Program-made: the position numbers and the translations under genes
Notes under the pieces: generated by a model
Database searches by the model: none
The model's input: only the letters and a program-made list of their open reading frames with translations
What the model was told of the DNA's origin: nothing
Assembly: GCA_034190875.2 (NCBI GenBank)
Contig: CM067355.1
Location: 37,063,960 to 37,127,959, forward strand
Source: Urechis unicinctus
Lineage: Eukaryota > Annelida > Polychaeta > Xenopneusta > Urechidae
Direction: 5' to 3'
Length of the DNA stretch: 64,000 nucleotides
Shown: positions 13,031-23,215 of the stretch, in pieces
How positions within the stretch are numbered: position 1 is the first letter of the stretch
How the letters are laid out: each line of letters starts with the position of its first letter

Positions 13031-16000
13031 GCGTTAAGAACCTAGTCCTTGCTCTTATATTGTACGTTTGAATAATTTAATTTTGTATTGTTAAATATTA
13101 TCGGAAATCATGCAAACCAGCGGAGTAGCTTAGGCAACAGGGCACTTGTCAATTTATTTTCAGAATTGAATTGAATCTAAGCTCTTTTTGTGAATGATAT
13201 AAATCCCCTCTGGATACTATGATTAAACACGGATTAACCAATTTTAAATATATTACTTTTATTCAGTTAGCCACATAATAACAAATATTATGAAATGACA
13301 ACTGCATCTGCAGTTAATGTGCTGAAGGATTTATTAAGGTCAGGACTAGGTAGCAGATGAATTTGTTTTGTTGATGATTAAACTTTGATTGTTGTTTGTT
13401 TGCTTATCAAAGGGGATATAAATTCTACCAATCATGTATCCACAATTTAGGTATTCATAGCGGATTCTGCTGAATAAGCTGACCTCAATGACTGAATGTA
13501 TTGACTTCATAAGGGTAAACAATATAAGAATCTTAAATCAATGATCAGAAAATCAAGCAAATACTTGTGGTCATGTTGCACTAGCAGTAATAGACTTTTA
13601 AGAGGTCCAGCCTTGGTGGGTTTTCATATGGACACAATTAGTGAATCCATACAACAGCTTGTCTATATGATTCAGCAAAAGATGATTCCGTTGTGCATCA
13701 TGTCCGCTGTCACAAACGAAAACATCAGGCTGAGGGTGGGCGAAATGGCAATGTTTACATCTGACAGATTAAGCAAAATCCGTTCACTAAAATGGCGAAT
13801 ACGGTTAAATGTACGTTAGAAAATGCAATGGTAATGAGTAGCTCTGTCGAACCAATCTGTAGCCACTTAGTTACATTAACGTGGTATCTGGGTATTGTTG
13901 ATCGTTGGACTAGTCTTTGGTAAGTGTGACTGAGCGGCTGAGTCAACGTCCAGAACAGTCCGCTGAAGCTCGTTAACCACTGTAAGCTACGGGTATTTCA
14001 AACAATTTGTCGTACATGAAATGTCTTCCCGCAACAATAACGTTCATTGTCACATGAATGATATTCAATCTATAAACGTTGGAATCATACTGACCGAACA
14101 AGAATCACATAGAAACAGAGCGTGTAAAATGGTCATGGCTAACAGATTGCCTTTGTTTATATTCGCTCGTGCACCGGGAACTCCATGCGGTATGGAAAGC
14201 TGGACTTAGTTCAATCCCAAAATAGACCTTCTGGTTAAGCCAGCAGTTCCGCATTTTGCTCAAAATGTGGCTTGAGTATTAAACCACGTATTGTATATTT
14301 TCCTTCCGCTGCCATATCAAATAGACCCCACCTTATTCATGGAAAAGACAGAGGAGGACTAAGACATTATACCAGTATCTCTACAATATCTTAAATGTTT
14401 TGCTATCAGTTTATCACAGCAACGACTTTTGTTCATACAGCTGCAAGTCAGTTTTTCCAAATGTGACCTATCTATTACTTATTAAGTGGAGATATTTGAT
14501 ATGCATCGCCTGCATCTGTCTCGTGATATCATTAACTGGCCACGTGCTGAATCATTGAATCTGGGCAGTTGTGAGGAAGTTACATGAGCCGATCGGAACC
14601 ACATATGGTGCATTTGTGAGTTATCTGTATAGGCATATGCTACGATGGTTTTATCAACATGGGTTGTGATTCGATAAACAGCGCAAGTTAATGATTAATT
14701 ATGCCGTATTAACCATACAGTGTCGAAAACCTTCACAAAATCGTACTGGCCCACACTGAGCAGCGCGACAAACCATGCAGGCGCACATGGTTCATGAGAG
14801 GCCTGTGGACAGCCCACAGACAGCCCGTGAATCTCGTGGGACCATGGTATTAGTTAGAACCGATTCACTCTCTGACAGAATAACTGGCGAGTATCCAGAT
14901 GAGTTTTGCTTGCTTTGCTTCAACTTTTCCGTGATTCACAATCAACACGTTATTAACATTCAGCGCTAACTAGGCCGTCAGAACGTAGTGCAGCCTAGTT
15001 CACATATACTTGGCTCAGCAGAGAGAAATGTTTTGAATAAAATAATGGACAATTCGGCGAACCAAATATATCCTGTTTATTTGTAGGTAGTCAGATCATT
15101 GATTATCAACTGAGTCATATAATCATATAATCAGGCAGCAAAACGTTTCAGCTCTTATTGTTGCCTTTCCCTTGGACCCAATTACATAGGCGACCTGCAA
15201 CGAACCATACAAAACAATTCTGTACACAGATTCAACTCGAGCAGTGTCTTGCTACATTGACTCTATTAATAACGAAAGTACATTTTTATTTTCAGCAATA
15301 TCTTCACTGTACATTGCGGGTCAACTGCTAGGACTTAAAGTGCTATCGAAAGTGCAAGCTTGAGCTAAATGTGGGAAGGGTAAATCAAGTATAACCATCG
15401 TTTCAATAATTGATAAGGCTCAACCAACAAACGTCAGGGACAGAAATGCTGTGCGATTTTTATTATATATTTTGAACCATAATGACCACAGCAAAAACAC
15501 ACGGTTCACTAACCCCTGCCGGGAAGCAGTCTAATGACGTCAAGTACATCATTAGTGCTATTGTACTGCGTTGGCATTACCAATAAACAAGTTTAATGTT
15601 CACGTACACGTTGCTTTGTGGCCTGGACTGTGTTTAGCTGTTATTGGTCAATGTATGTCAGTCTAAAAACAAGTCGTGCACACTTTTATGAAATCAATGC
15701 TTAATACAATAACATTACCAAAATGCTGTTTAGGGTGTTTTAAAAATAATAATCAATCATATACAAATCTATATCTTTACAAAGGGCTGGAATCAGTTTT
15801 TGTCATGCGTTACAGAATGTTACCACCGACCATAAAGGCTAATAGGCATAAGTGCTTGTCAAATATTGGAGGAACTTGTATTCAACTGTTAATTTGAAGA
15901 ATTCAGGCATTTTGCATTCCCTGCTGTCGGTATTTCGAACAGACATATGTTGAGTATATTTTCCAAACACAAGAATCCTTGTTGTTAGTGTCCTCTTGCT

Positions 16001-16042
16001 TGTATAATGGTTCTACAAATAATTGCAACGGGACAATATGCA
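13031..16042. repeat. Inverted duplication, left arm
   Basis: 13031-13279 and 14240-16042 match the reverse complement of 62715-62510 and 60885-59520, in collinear order, at roughly 90% identity by eye. The middle (13280-14239) does not match its counterpart. This arm also carries about 440 bp (about 14305-14745) absent from the other. Short frames found in both arms (for example 15676-15897 here and 59888-59706 there, both containing LNTITLPKCCLGCFKNN) look like duplicated non-coding sequence. The frame loses its alignment at the ends and I recognise no domain. Confidence 0.9.
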
Positions 16043-17319
16043 AGTGGGCACTGGTACTTATGGGGAGCTGTCAAAACAGCCCAATCGTTCACAGTCGCGA
16101 TATCACCTCGTTGTTGAAAGTAACTTAAACCCTAATGTTGTCATAACCATTACTTTCAATCGCCTTAGTATCCGAAACCATGCTCTTGTTTTTAAAATGC
16201 TGTTGGATCAATATATGGATAATTCATAGAACTTTCGGTCAAGAAAGTATCAATATGTTAGTGTTTATTGAATCTGTCCATTTGTGTACATATCACGTTC
16301 TATCTTAAGTCCATGCCCTCAGTCAAATATTCGGCCGGATTACTCCAGACGATTAATTTATCTCGAATACGGCCAACATAGATGGTGGTTGTGTCATTTA
16401 AAACAACTATATTCATCTAGATGAATATAGAGCAATACACAGTAATGTACATCCGTGCCATACACCCCTCTCTATCACCGGCGCGGAGCAACTGATAGTA
16501 CCATACGTCATAAGCGATGTTACCGTGATGATCATATTTCAAATGGTACAAGCCCATTTTAAGTAATCCAGCTCTCAAAATCATAATGTAATGCAAAAGT
16601 ATCAACAATTCAAATACATTTGCAACGTACAGTCTATTAATAGCAAATGAATACATGAAACGTAGGTCTTATCCTTGTAAAAGTATGCTAATGAGCTTAT
16701 GTGTGCACATATGCCAAAGTTGATTAAGACAGCCTTTTAGGCACTAGCTCATCCACAATACTCGGTGCATCAATGAACATTTAAACAGTACATGCTGATG
16801 TATTTACATATAAGTATTTTTTAAACAGACTAGTCGTGAAGGGATACATAGCTGTTAGCCATTGAAAACCACTCCTTAACCAGGTGCAGGCAATATGTCT
16901 ATGTTACGCAAGCAATGACGCTTAAGGGCAGGCAGCATCACAACCACCCTCATACGTTACATAAGCCATATCACTGTGTTCCGTCTATAGTTATTCATTG
17001 CTAGATTGCAGTAATGTTATACTCGCATGCCTGTGATCAGTCGTCTCGTATTAACGGATTGATAATACGTTTAAAGGTGTGTTCATTCTATGTATATCAG
17101 AGATTTAAAGGGAGGGCATTTTAAGACTAGAGAACATGCCGAATGAAGCAATAAGTTCAAAAGGTAGGAACACAAGAAGGCATGGGGCTCAACACTCGGC
17201 TCATTGGAGCGTTGGTCGGGATGCTAGCCTCGGTTCCGAGTAGCGTCTTCTATTGATTAAGGTTTGAGATTATTCGTTTTGGAAGTAAGCCAATGCATTT
17301 ATACCATCTGTAGGTAAAC
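16043..17319. other. Non-genic stretch
   Basis: No supportable gene. Near 17185-17240 there is a weakly tRNA-like stretch (GCTCATTGGAGCGTTGG followed by GGTTCCGAG), too diverged to call as a tRNA or SINE. Confidence 0.4.
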
Positions 17320-19428
17320 AATGATGATGATGATGATGATGATTGTTTGTTAAGCCCATTCCATCGGCATCTCCACAGGCTGTACATCGAGTATGTGAAT
17401 AAATAGATATAATAATTTATATGATGCATAAAGATAAAAGTTTAAAGCAATAGGGCTAATTTCGGACTATATCGATTGAATAAATAAAATAGCACAAAAC
17501 GTTTCCTGAAGATGTGCGTCTTTAGAGATCTTTTGAAGCTCTCAAACACGCTTATATCCCGGATATGTTCCGGTAACTCGGTCCGTAGCTAGGGGGGGCG
17601 GCGTAGCATAGTGAACGCTCATCGTAACCACGACTATACCTTCTCACCTTCCAAAGCGAAGGGGGGACTAATCGCACTGCGGAAGGTCCGCGAAATCGAC
17701 GAGTCGGCTTCACTTCTAAAAGTCTCAGTGAGGTAGTGCGGCGCCGTACTATGGTGAATCACTTTGAAGACAATAAAAAGGATTTTAAAAATAATGCGCT
17801 GCTCAACTGGGAGCCAATGTAGTTCAATGAGAACTGGTGTCATCTCTTGACGAGACTTAAAGGACAAACTGGTGACCAGTCGTGCAGCTGAATCAATTCT
17901 TATTTTCTGATCTGATAATTAGGAATGTCGAAAAACAAACTGTTATAATAATCTAGCCGGGAACTAATGAATGCATGTACTAATTTCTCCATTGTAGATT
18001 GGTCCAAAAGATGCCTAATTTTGCCGATTCTCCACAGAGCGCACAACGCAGCGCTACACACACTAGATATATGTTCGGTCATTGAGCCGGAATTGTCTAT
18101 CACTACTCCAGGTTGCGAGCAGACTGTGATGGAGAAATAGTGACGTCACCCACCCACACGTCAGTCACCGGTGCTTAGAAGTGAACCAGAGAAGTTCCGT
18201 CTTACTGTCATTGAGATCAAGCATATTGTAACACATCCATAGACGGATCTGGTCCAGACAGGCCTCAATGGAAGGAACGCCAGAATAGTCAGACCGGGAT
18301 CGGCAAGTAACGTACAGTTGGGTGTCGTCGGCGGATATAACAGTATGGCCATGGGCCGAAATAATATCTTCAAGTGGTGATATGTATAGGGAAAACAGAA
18401 CTGGTCCAAGTACGGACCCCTGAGGGAATTGAATTCCAATGACTGTGGCTCTTCTGACACCATTTATCCGATAGTCACCTTTTAAGTACGCCCGCGAAGG
18501 AAAGAATCCACCCGCTCAAATACCGACCCAGAAATGCCTAACCGCGTACGTAGCCTGTTCATCAGTATATCGTGATCAATGGTGTCAAAAGCAGCTGAAA
18601 AGTGAGCATAATGAGGATTTTATCCCTCTGGTCATCGAGAGCAATTATGACATCGTTGTGCACTCTAAGGAGTGCAATCTCAGAGCCATGTCCCTCCCGA
18701 TAAGCAGATTGGAATTTGCCATACAGTGAATTGGTAGTCAATTACTCATTCAATTGCACGAATGCGCATTTCTCCAACATTTTGTCCAGAACACTACAAT
18801 TGGAAACGGGTCTGTAGTTCTTTAGCTCATTCCTGTCCAAGCTAGGTTTCTTGATCAGAGGACAGACCATTGCCTCCTTACACATTGCAGGGAATATACC
18901 AGAGGCAAAAGAGCCATTTATAATTCCCGCCAGAACCGGGGCTACAGAATCCATACACTCCTTCACTAGCTCAGTTGGAACCGGATCCAAAGAGCAGGAC
19001 TTATTCGGCATCGCTTGTACCACTTTGATAGTTTCCTCAACTGATACCAGTGCAAAGTTCGTTAGCTGACATGACGGTGCATCCGTGGTCTCTTGTAAGA
19101 TTTGGCCCCTGCCAATCCTCTCACGAATGTCCATTCGTTTGGCTGGAGAACGAGGCCAACCTATCAGTAAGGTATTGAGACTTTGCATCATCCAGGAGGT
19201 TGACATACGCGTCGCGTGTGCGCTTGAAAATCTGTCTATCCAACTCAAGACTGGATGGCTGCCACTTTCTCTCTAGTCCGCGTAGGGACCGTCGCTCATC
19301 CATAATTGCCTTGGTGAACCACGCGTGTCTTTCATGGCGCATGTTTGTCTATAGCATTCTGTAGGACCGAGGTGTAAGAATGACACAGCTTATTCCCATC
19401 CGACGGTACAATAGTAGCGAGCAAGGCA
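17320..19428 (-). pseudogene. LINE retrotransposon (CR1/L2/Rex1-like clade), reverse transcriptase half, degraded
   Basis: Read on the - strand, this is the 3' part of a LINE ORF2. In order from 19410 downward it gives the linker after the endonuclease (HAWFTKAIMDERRSLRGLER), early RT blocks (NKSCSLDPVPTELVKECM; LKNYRPVSNCSVLDKMLEK, about 19090-18760), FQSAYREGHGSEIALLRV, the motif-A region AFDTIDHDIL (about 18590), PQGSVLGPVLFSLYISPLED (about 18400), a motif-C equivalent SADDTQLY where the first residue is usually F, Y or A (about 18330), and the C-terminal SSRLDYYNSLF and LHWLPVEQRIIFKILFIVFK segments (about 17960-17790). Frames change repeatedly and there are internal stops, so it is dead. 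A 3'UTR and a short (ATC)n tail (about 17342-17320) end it. It encoded the enzyme for target-primed reverse transcription. Confidence 0.92.
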
Positions 19429-19550
19429 AGTAGTATAGAGAATTGGGGTTCTGGCGCAGTTGGTGACGATACCAACAACAAGGTCTAGCAGTTGTTCCGG
19501 TGCTAGAACCAACCAATCTGTTAGACCTTGGTGTAGGTATCGTATAGACC

Positions 19551-19673
19551 ATGCAGAAGAAGGAACTGTCTGGGAGAGAAATATAAGAGATCCGGGTCCT
19601 GCGTGGAATCTCCACTGGAGACGAGATCCGCAAAAAGTATGGCATAGGCACCACCATGCTGTACAAGATATAG
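19551..19673 (+). pseudogene. Broken helix-turn-helix-like reading frame in the island
   Basis: Translation from ATG 19551 reads MQKKELSGREI, a TAA stop at 19584, then EIRVLRGISTGDEIRKKYGI and TTMLYKI up to a TAG at 19671. The pattern of a basic helix, GI.tG.eIrkkYGIg and then t.lYkI resembles recombinase or transposase DNA-binding helix-turn-helix domains. That is an inference from pattern alone. With two stops it cannot work as it stands. Confidence 0.4.
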
Positions 19674-19718
19674 GTGAATGGGGGCTAGTGGGAGGTTTTT
19701 AATGGGGGCGAGCGGGAG

Positions 19719-20108
19719 GTGCCCAATAGGGATATGTTGCAAAAGATAGAGAAAAAGCTGGAGGAGTCTGCCGGGCTGGCAGAGGGCCCGGGGCTGGGGC
19801 GGGCCACCTCTGGTGGGCCAGAGGAGGATCCTAGGCCCTCCAGGGTTGGGGATGGTGGGGGGCTCAGTCTTTATGATTTGTTCTTGGACGCCTTTGCGAC
19901 AGACGTAGAGGAGGGAATAGACTACATTCTGGAAGACGATATAGAAGAGGTTGGAACCAATTTAGGAACCATAGCAGACCTAGCGTCGTTTTCGACAAGA
20001 TTGCAAATGGCGGGATATGAAGGAGTTGCCGTATTTCTTGCATGCAAGGTCTGGAAAATCAAAAAAGAACCACATGGAAGCCGCATTGAATTTCCTATCA
20101 AAACCTGA
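19719..20108 (+). CDS. Unrecognised 129-residue acidic protein frame in the island
   Basis: The frame begins MPNRDMLQKIEKKLEESAGL, probably a short coiled coil. A Gly/Pro-rich linker follows (about residues 24-48), then an acidic stretch (DAFATDVEEGIDYILEDD, about residues 57-74) and a more hydrophobic C-terminus (GYEGVAVFLACKVWKIKK). It lies just downstream of the broken helix-turn-helix frame on the same strand and may be a continuation of the same protein, since both would belong to the island. No family is recognised. The Met start is arbitrary. Confidence 0.35.
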   Translation: MPNRDMLQKIEKKLEESAGLAEGPGLGRATSGGPEEDPRPSRVGDGGGLSLYDLFLDAFATDVEEGIDYILEDDIEEVGTNLGTIADLASFSTRLQMAGYEGVAVFLACKVWKIKKEPHGSRIEFPIKT

Positions 20109-20415
20109 ACCCCACAAGCTTATCCCAAGTCGGGACATTGCACCCAAGCCTACCCAAAGTCGGGACATTGGACCCTGGCCTACGCTAGTTGGGCGGGACC
20201 CTTTCTACATAGGATAAGAGACAGGGCAGGCAAATAAATTGCTTGGGGCAGACAACCATTGGGAGAGGCTTTGTAGAGACATATAGATCGCTTGGGGCAG
20301 ACCACCATTGGGAGAGGCTTTGTAGGCTGTATCGCTTGCTTGGTGTAGACCAATGGATAGGGCTGACCAATGTACCGCTTGCTTGGGGCAGACCAATGGA
20401 TCGCTTCTGGAGAGA
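20100..20415. repeat. Short degenerate direct repeats in the island
   Basis: AAGTCGGGACATTG recurs near 20128 and 20157. Versions of GCTTGGGGCAGACCA recur about every 50-60 bp from 20240 to 20397 (near 20240, 20290, 20337 with a variant, and 20380). Confidence 0.75.
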
Positions 20416-20700
20416 TGGTTCAGGGCTTGGCTGGCGGGTTGGGTGGCAGTCCTGGATGAGGTTGGTTAGCGGCTGGTTGGCAGCTTGGCCGGCAGTCCTG
20501 GAGGAGTTTGGCTAGCGGGTTGGTTCGCAGTGGATTTGCGGCTTGGCTGGCGCTCCTGGAGGAGGTGGTTTGTGGCTTGGCTGTCGGCTTGCTTTCTGGT
20601 TGGCTGGCAGTTGGCTGGCGGTTTGGCTTGTGGGTGGTTTGCGGGTTTGCTGGTAGTGGGTTGGAGGCTTTGGAGGAGGCTGGTTTGAGATTGGTCTCGA
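20416..20700. repeat. G/T-rich degenerate tandem repeat in the island
   Basis: Variants of GGCTTGGCTGGC, GGTTGG and TCCTGGAGGAG alternate over 285 bp with an irregular period. Frames across it on both strands (Trp/Leu/Gly-rich on +, Pro/Gln/Thr-rich on -) are repeat artefacts. Confidence 0.85.
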
Positions 20701-20813
20701 GGGCTCACTAGGCTGGATGGCGGAAAAAAGTAGCTGAAAAAAGGGTTGCAGAAATTTGCGGCCTTGTATATGGAGTAGGTTATAGTCTTGCTTTTTTCTT
20801 TCTTTGCCCTCTG

Positions 20814-22067
20814 CTACCATCTATTTGGTGGCATGACCAGTTCTGTCTCTCTATCGTATTTTTTGGTCGTGGTTGGCGAGAGGCCATTTCCTTTTGTTCC
20901 TATATCCTGTGCCACAAACAATCCTTTCCTCTTTTGCCAGTGCAGCCTTCCTGCCAGACCCGGGTTGCAATTGTATAGCATATACACCATATAAAACATC
21001 GGTTGTCTTTGTTCTCTATATTCAAAATTGCTTGTTGTGGAGTAGTTTCTATTGCCGTTTGATAGTTGTGTAGTCTTGTTTATCGCGTGGTGGTGCGGGT
21101 TCTTCCCGTTCGTAGTTGAGTGTATGTACGATGCAGCGATCGCTTTTGCAACAGTGGTCGAAGGCACTTCATTTTCTGAAGGGATCTGTGGTGCCAAAGA
21201 GTATGGTCTGTATGGCTGGAAAAGGCTTTCGCTCTTTTTCGTCGTAGGATTTCTGCAGTCCTGGTGTCGTTCGACTTCTGGTATATCATTCTCTGGTAGG
21301 GGTAGGATGCCACACATCCGGCCTGTCCTGTTGTTTGTCATGTACCTCCTAAGGTGGTGGTGGAAAATCAGTTGGTACAGCTCGCGGACCTGGCGGGGAA
21401 AATCGAAAAGGTGCACTACGGTGGTACCTCGGATGGAAGCAAGAACATCACACTCTTCCTTGTACAGAAACAAATAGGGTGTGTATTTGTGGGCCTGGTC
21501 GTAGAATGCTTGGTCTACCATGTCATCACGGAGCACTTTTTCGATCTCGTCTGTGCGGATTTTGGCAAAGGTTTCTTTGCCTTTGCGGTAGGTCTTTTGG
21601 GCTTCTCTTTCTCCAATATTGCCGGCTTGGATGCCTTCCACTAGGGTGTCGGAAGGCTCCCGGTTGTGTGCAAAGTACTTCTTGCCTTGTGGCGTCGGGG
21701 TGTACGTCTCTTCTATGTGGTATATTTTCCTGGCCTCGCGAACCCCTAGTGAATCAGAAACTATCTCGTGGTAGGCTTTTGGTGGTAGTACTATTTTGCC
21801 AGGCATCGTGCATACTGGTGTGTCCCTTTTGTTCAATTGTTTGTCTGCAATAGGCTTGGAGTACACGTTCGATGGGGTGCGTGTTTGAGGGTTGGGTGGT
21901 CGGGTTCGTTGGCTTGTGTTGGCGAGAAGTCCTGTGGTGGGTTGTAGACCTAGGTTGGAGCGGCTGGTTCGTGGACAAACATGTGTACAAGAATGTATAC
22001 TGGTCCATGAATGCATAGCACGAGCTGCCTTTCCTTGTATGCTTGCGCGTGTGTGTGTGTACAACAT
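20814..22067 (-). CDS. Unrecognised 417-codon reading frame in the GC-rich island
   Basis: This is the longest uninterrupted non-repeat frame in the window. The first 87 codons are low-complexity and basic. An internal Met (position 88, base 21806) followed by PGKIVLPPKAYHEIVSDSLG is a plausible alternative start giving about 330 residues. Residues 88-250 look globular and charged (REARKIYHIEETYTPTPQGK; DEIEKVLRDDMVDQAFYDQA; HLFDFPRQVRELYQLIFHHH). The remainder is Asn/Thr/Ser-rich. I see no signal peptide, transmembrane helix or zinc finger. It probably belongs to the inserted element rather than the host, because its composition matches the island and it lies wholly between the inverted repeats. 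Its function is unknown and it could be a chance frame in GC-rich DNA. Confidence 0.4.
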   Translation of the reverse strand: MLYTHTRASIQGKAARAMHSWTSIHSCTHVCPRTSRSNLGLQPTTGLLANTSQRTRPPNPQTRTPSNVYSKPIADKQLNKRDTPVCTMPGKIVLPPKAYHEIVSDSLGVREARKIYHIEETYTPTPQGKKYFAHNREPSDTLVEGIQAGNIGEREAQKTYRKGKETFAKIRTDEIEKVLRDDMVDQAFYDQAHKYTPYLFLYKEECDVLASIRGTTVVHLFDFPRQVRELYQLIFHHHLRRYMTNNRTGRMCGILPLPENDIPEVERHQDCRNPTTKKSESLFQPYRPYSLAPQIPSENEVPSTTVAKAIAASYIHSTTNGKNPHHHAINKTTQLSNGNRNYSTTSNFEYREQRQPMFYMVYMLYNCNPGLAGRLHWQKRKGLFVAQDIGTKGNGLSPTTTKKYDRETELVMPPNRW

Positions 22068-22346
22068 GGCTCTTTTCCTGCATCGATTTCTATATGTGCG
22101 TCTAGAAATGGGGGATTCCCTGTGGCTTTGGGGATTCGCCTGTTGGCTGGCTGGTGCTGTATATATGTTTGTGGCAGGCGGTGGTATGCATGTGTGGTGC
22201 TGCTGCGCCCGGAGGACGTTGGGGATTCCCTGTTGTCTATACAGTTGGTGGGCCTGTACAAAGCGCAGATGGGGATAAGGCCTCTTCTAGGGTGTGTGTC
22301 TGGAACCGTCCCCCGCTGCGCCAGAACCCCCAGTCTCTATACTACT

Positions 22347-23215
22347 AGGCGAGACCTTCTGTAATCGTATCCTTGAACGCAGACTTGTCCATACTACGGA
22401 TCGGGTGACTTGGTGACCTGTTTTGGGAGGATGACGATGAATGGACGACACAAAATCAATTGCAGCGTGATCCGATGGTAATGTCCAGTCCAAGGCAAAG
22501 TTAGTGAGCCAAGAATCAGATGTTCTCGTCAGGTTGAGGTCCAACGTGTGACCACGCACATGAGTGGGGCCCTTGACGTGTTGTTCTAATCCGAGCGACT
22601 TTACAAGATCCAAGAACCGAAGCGCGTCATTATCATTAGGATCGTCGATATGAATATTGATATCACCAGTGTCCGGGTGCTAATAGAGCATGTTAAAGCA
22701 ATGATGAGAATTCAGATAGGAAATGCATAATTGTGAATTTATGTTGGACGGAATAGGGTGGCCTGCATATGACTAGAAGATGCATGATCGTAGCTCCACA
22801 CTGTGAATATTTACATCCATCATCTCGCAGGACTGGAACGTGCCCACCTTGTTTTTAGAAACTCTCAGTCATAGAAGTGAGATTCAACCTACTTTCCTCC
22901 TATTCTTAGGAACATGGTGAGGCGTATATCCACTGAGAGTGGCAGAAAAATCCTCATCTGTTTTGGGCACCATTTTTATTGTTAATCCAACTCTCAGTGA
23001 CGATAAAAAAATATCCGTCCGCTTTTCTGAGATAGAAGCACACAGGGAACTCATTATATTTGTCATTGATCTCGCATTCCAAATGGTCATATTTACAAAG
23101 GATTTCAAAACGTAGCACAAAGTACATTTCACAACAGTCCGAGTCGCTGGACGTTCACGGTGGTCGATTGTCACAGCCCCTGCTGGAGTGACTCTTTTGT
23201 GTCGATCTGTTGTGT
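22347..23215 (-). pseudogene. Same LINE, endonuclease half, degraded
   Basis: The - strand shows remains of an APE-type endonuclease: MTIWNARSMTNI near 23090 (the N-terminal 'WNARS' block), DEDFSATLSGYTPHHVPKNR near 22930, then SLGLEQHVKGPTHVRGHTLD and the following LDLNLTR and SDHAAI blocks near 22595-22460, which are typical of the C-terminal part of this domain in Jockey/CR1-type LINEs. Several frame changes separate them. The reading then stops at 22347, where a GC-rich island has been inserted. It resumes at 19428 (LATIVPSDGNKLCHSYTSVL), so the two halves were once continuous. Confidence 0.88.

Larger units (their letters stand above)
19429..22346. mobile_element. GC-rich 2.9-kb island with 31-bp terminal inverted repeats, inserted in the LINE
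   Basis: The ends are 19429-19459 and 22316-22346. Both begin AGTAGTATAGAGA when read inward and continue to GGTTCTGGCGCAG, with about two mismatches in 31 bp. The flanks AGGCA (19424-19428) and AGGCG (22347-22351) may be a 4-5-bp target-site duplication. The LINE reading frame runs into both ends, so this is an insertion. The interior is clearly richer in G+C than the surroundings, has a 417-codon frame on the - strand, a broken helix-turn-helix-like frame on the + strand, and G/T-rich tandem repeats. I recognise no transposase, integrase or polymerase, so it may be a non-autonomous derivative. Its superfamily is unknown. Confidence 0.85.

Noticed and set aside
15676-15897. Conserved small protein (a related frame occurs at 59888-59706)
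   Set aside because: The conservation is explained by the inverted duplication of the whole DNA segment. The ends of the frames differ and no domain is seen.
17160-17342. tRNA gene or tRNA-derived SINE head
   Set aside because: The A-box-like and B-box-like parts are too diverged and no acceptor stem pairs. The adjacent GAT repeat belongs to the LINE tail on the other strand.
19460-19742. Trp/His/Arg-rich frames on both strands at the left end of the island
   Set aside because: Shadows of the GC-rich composition. The helix-turn-helix-like frame is the only one with a family-like pattern.
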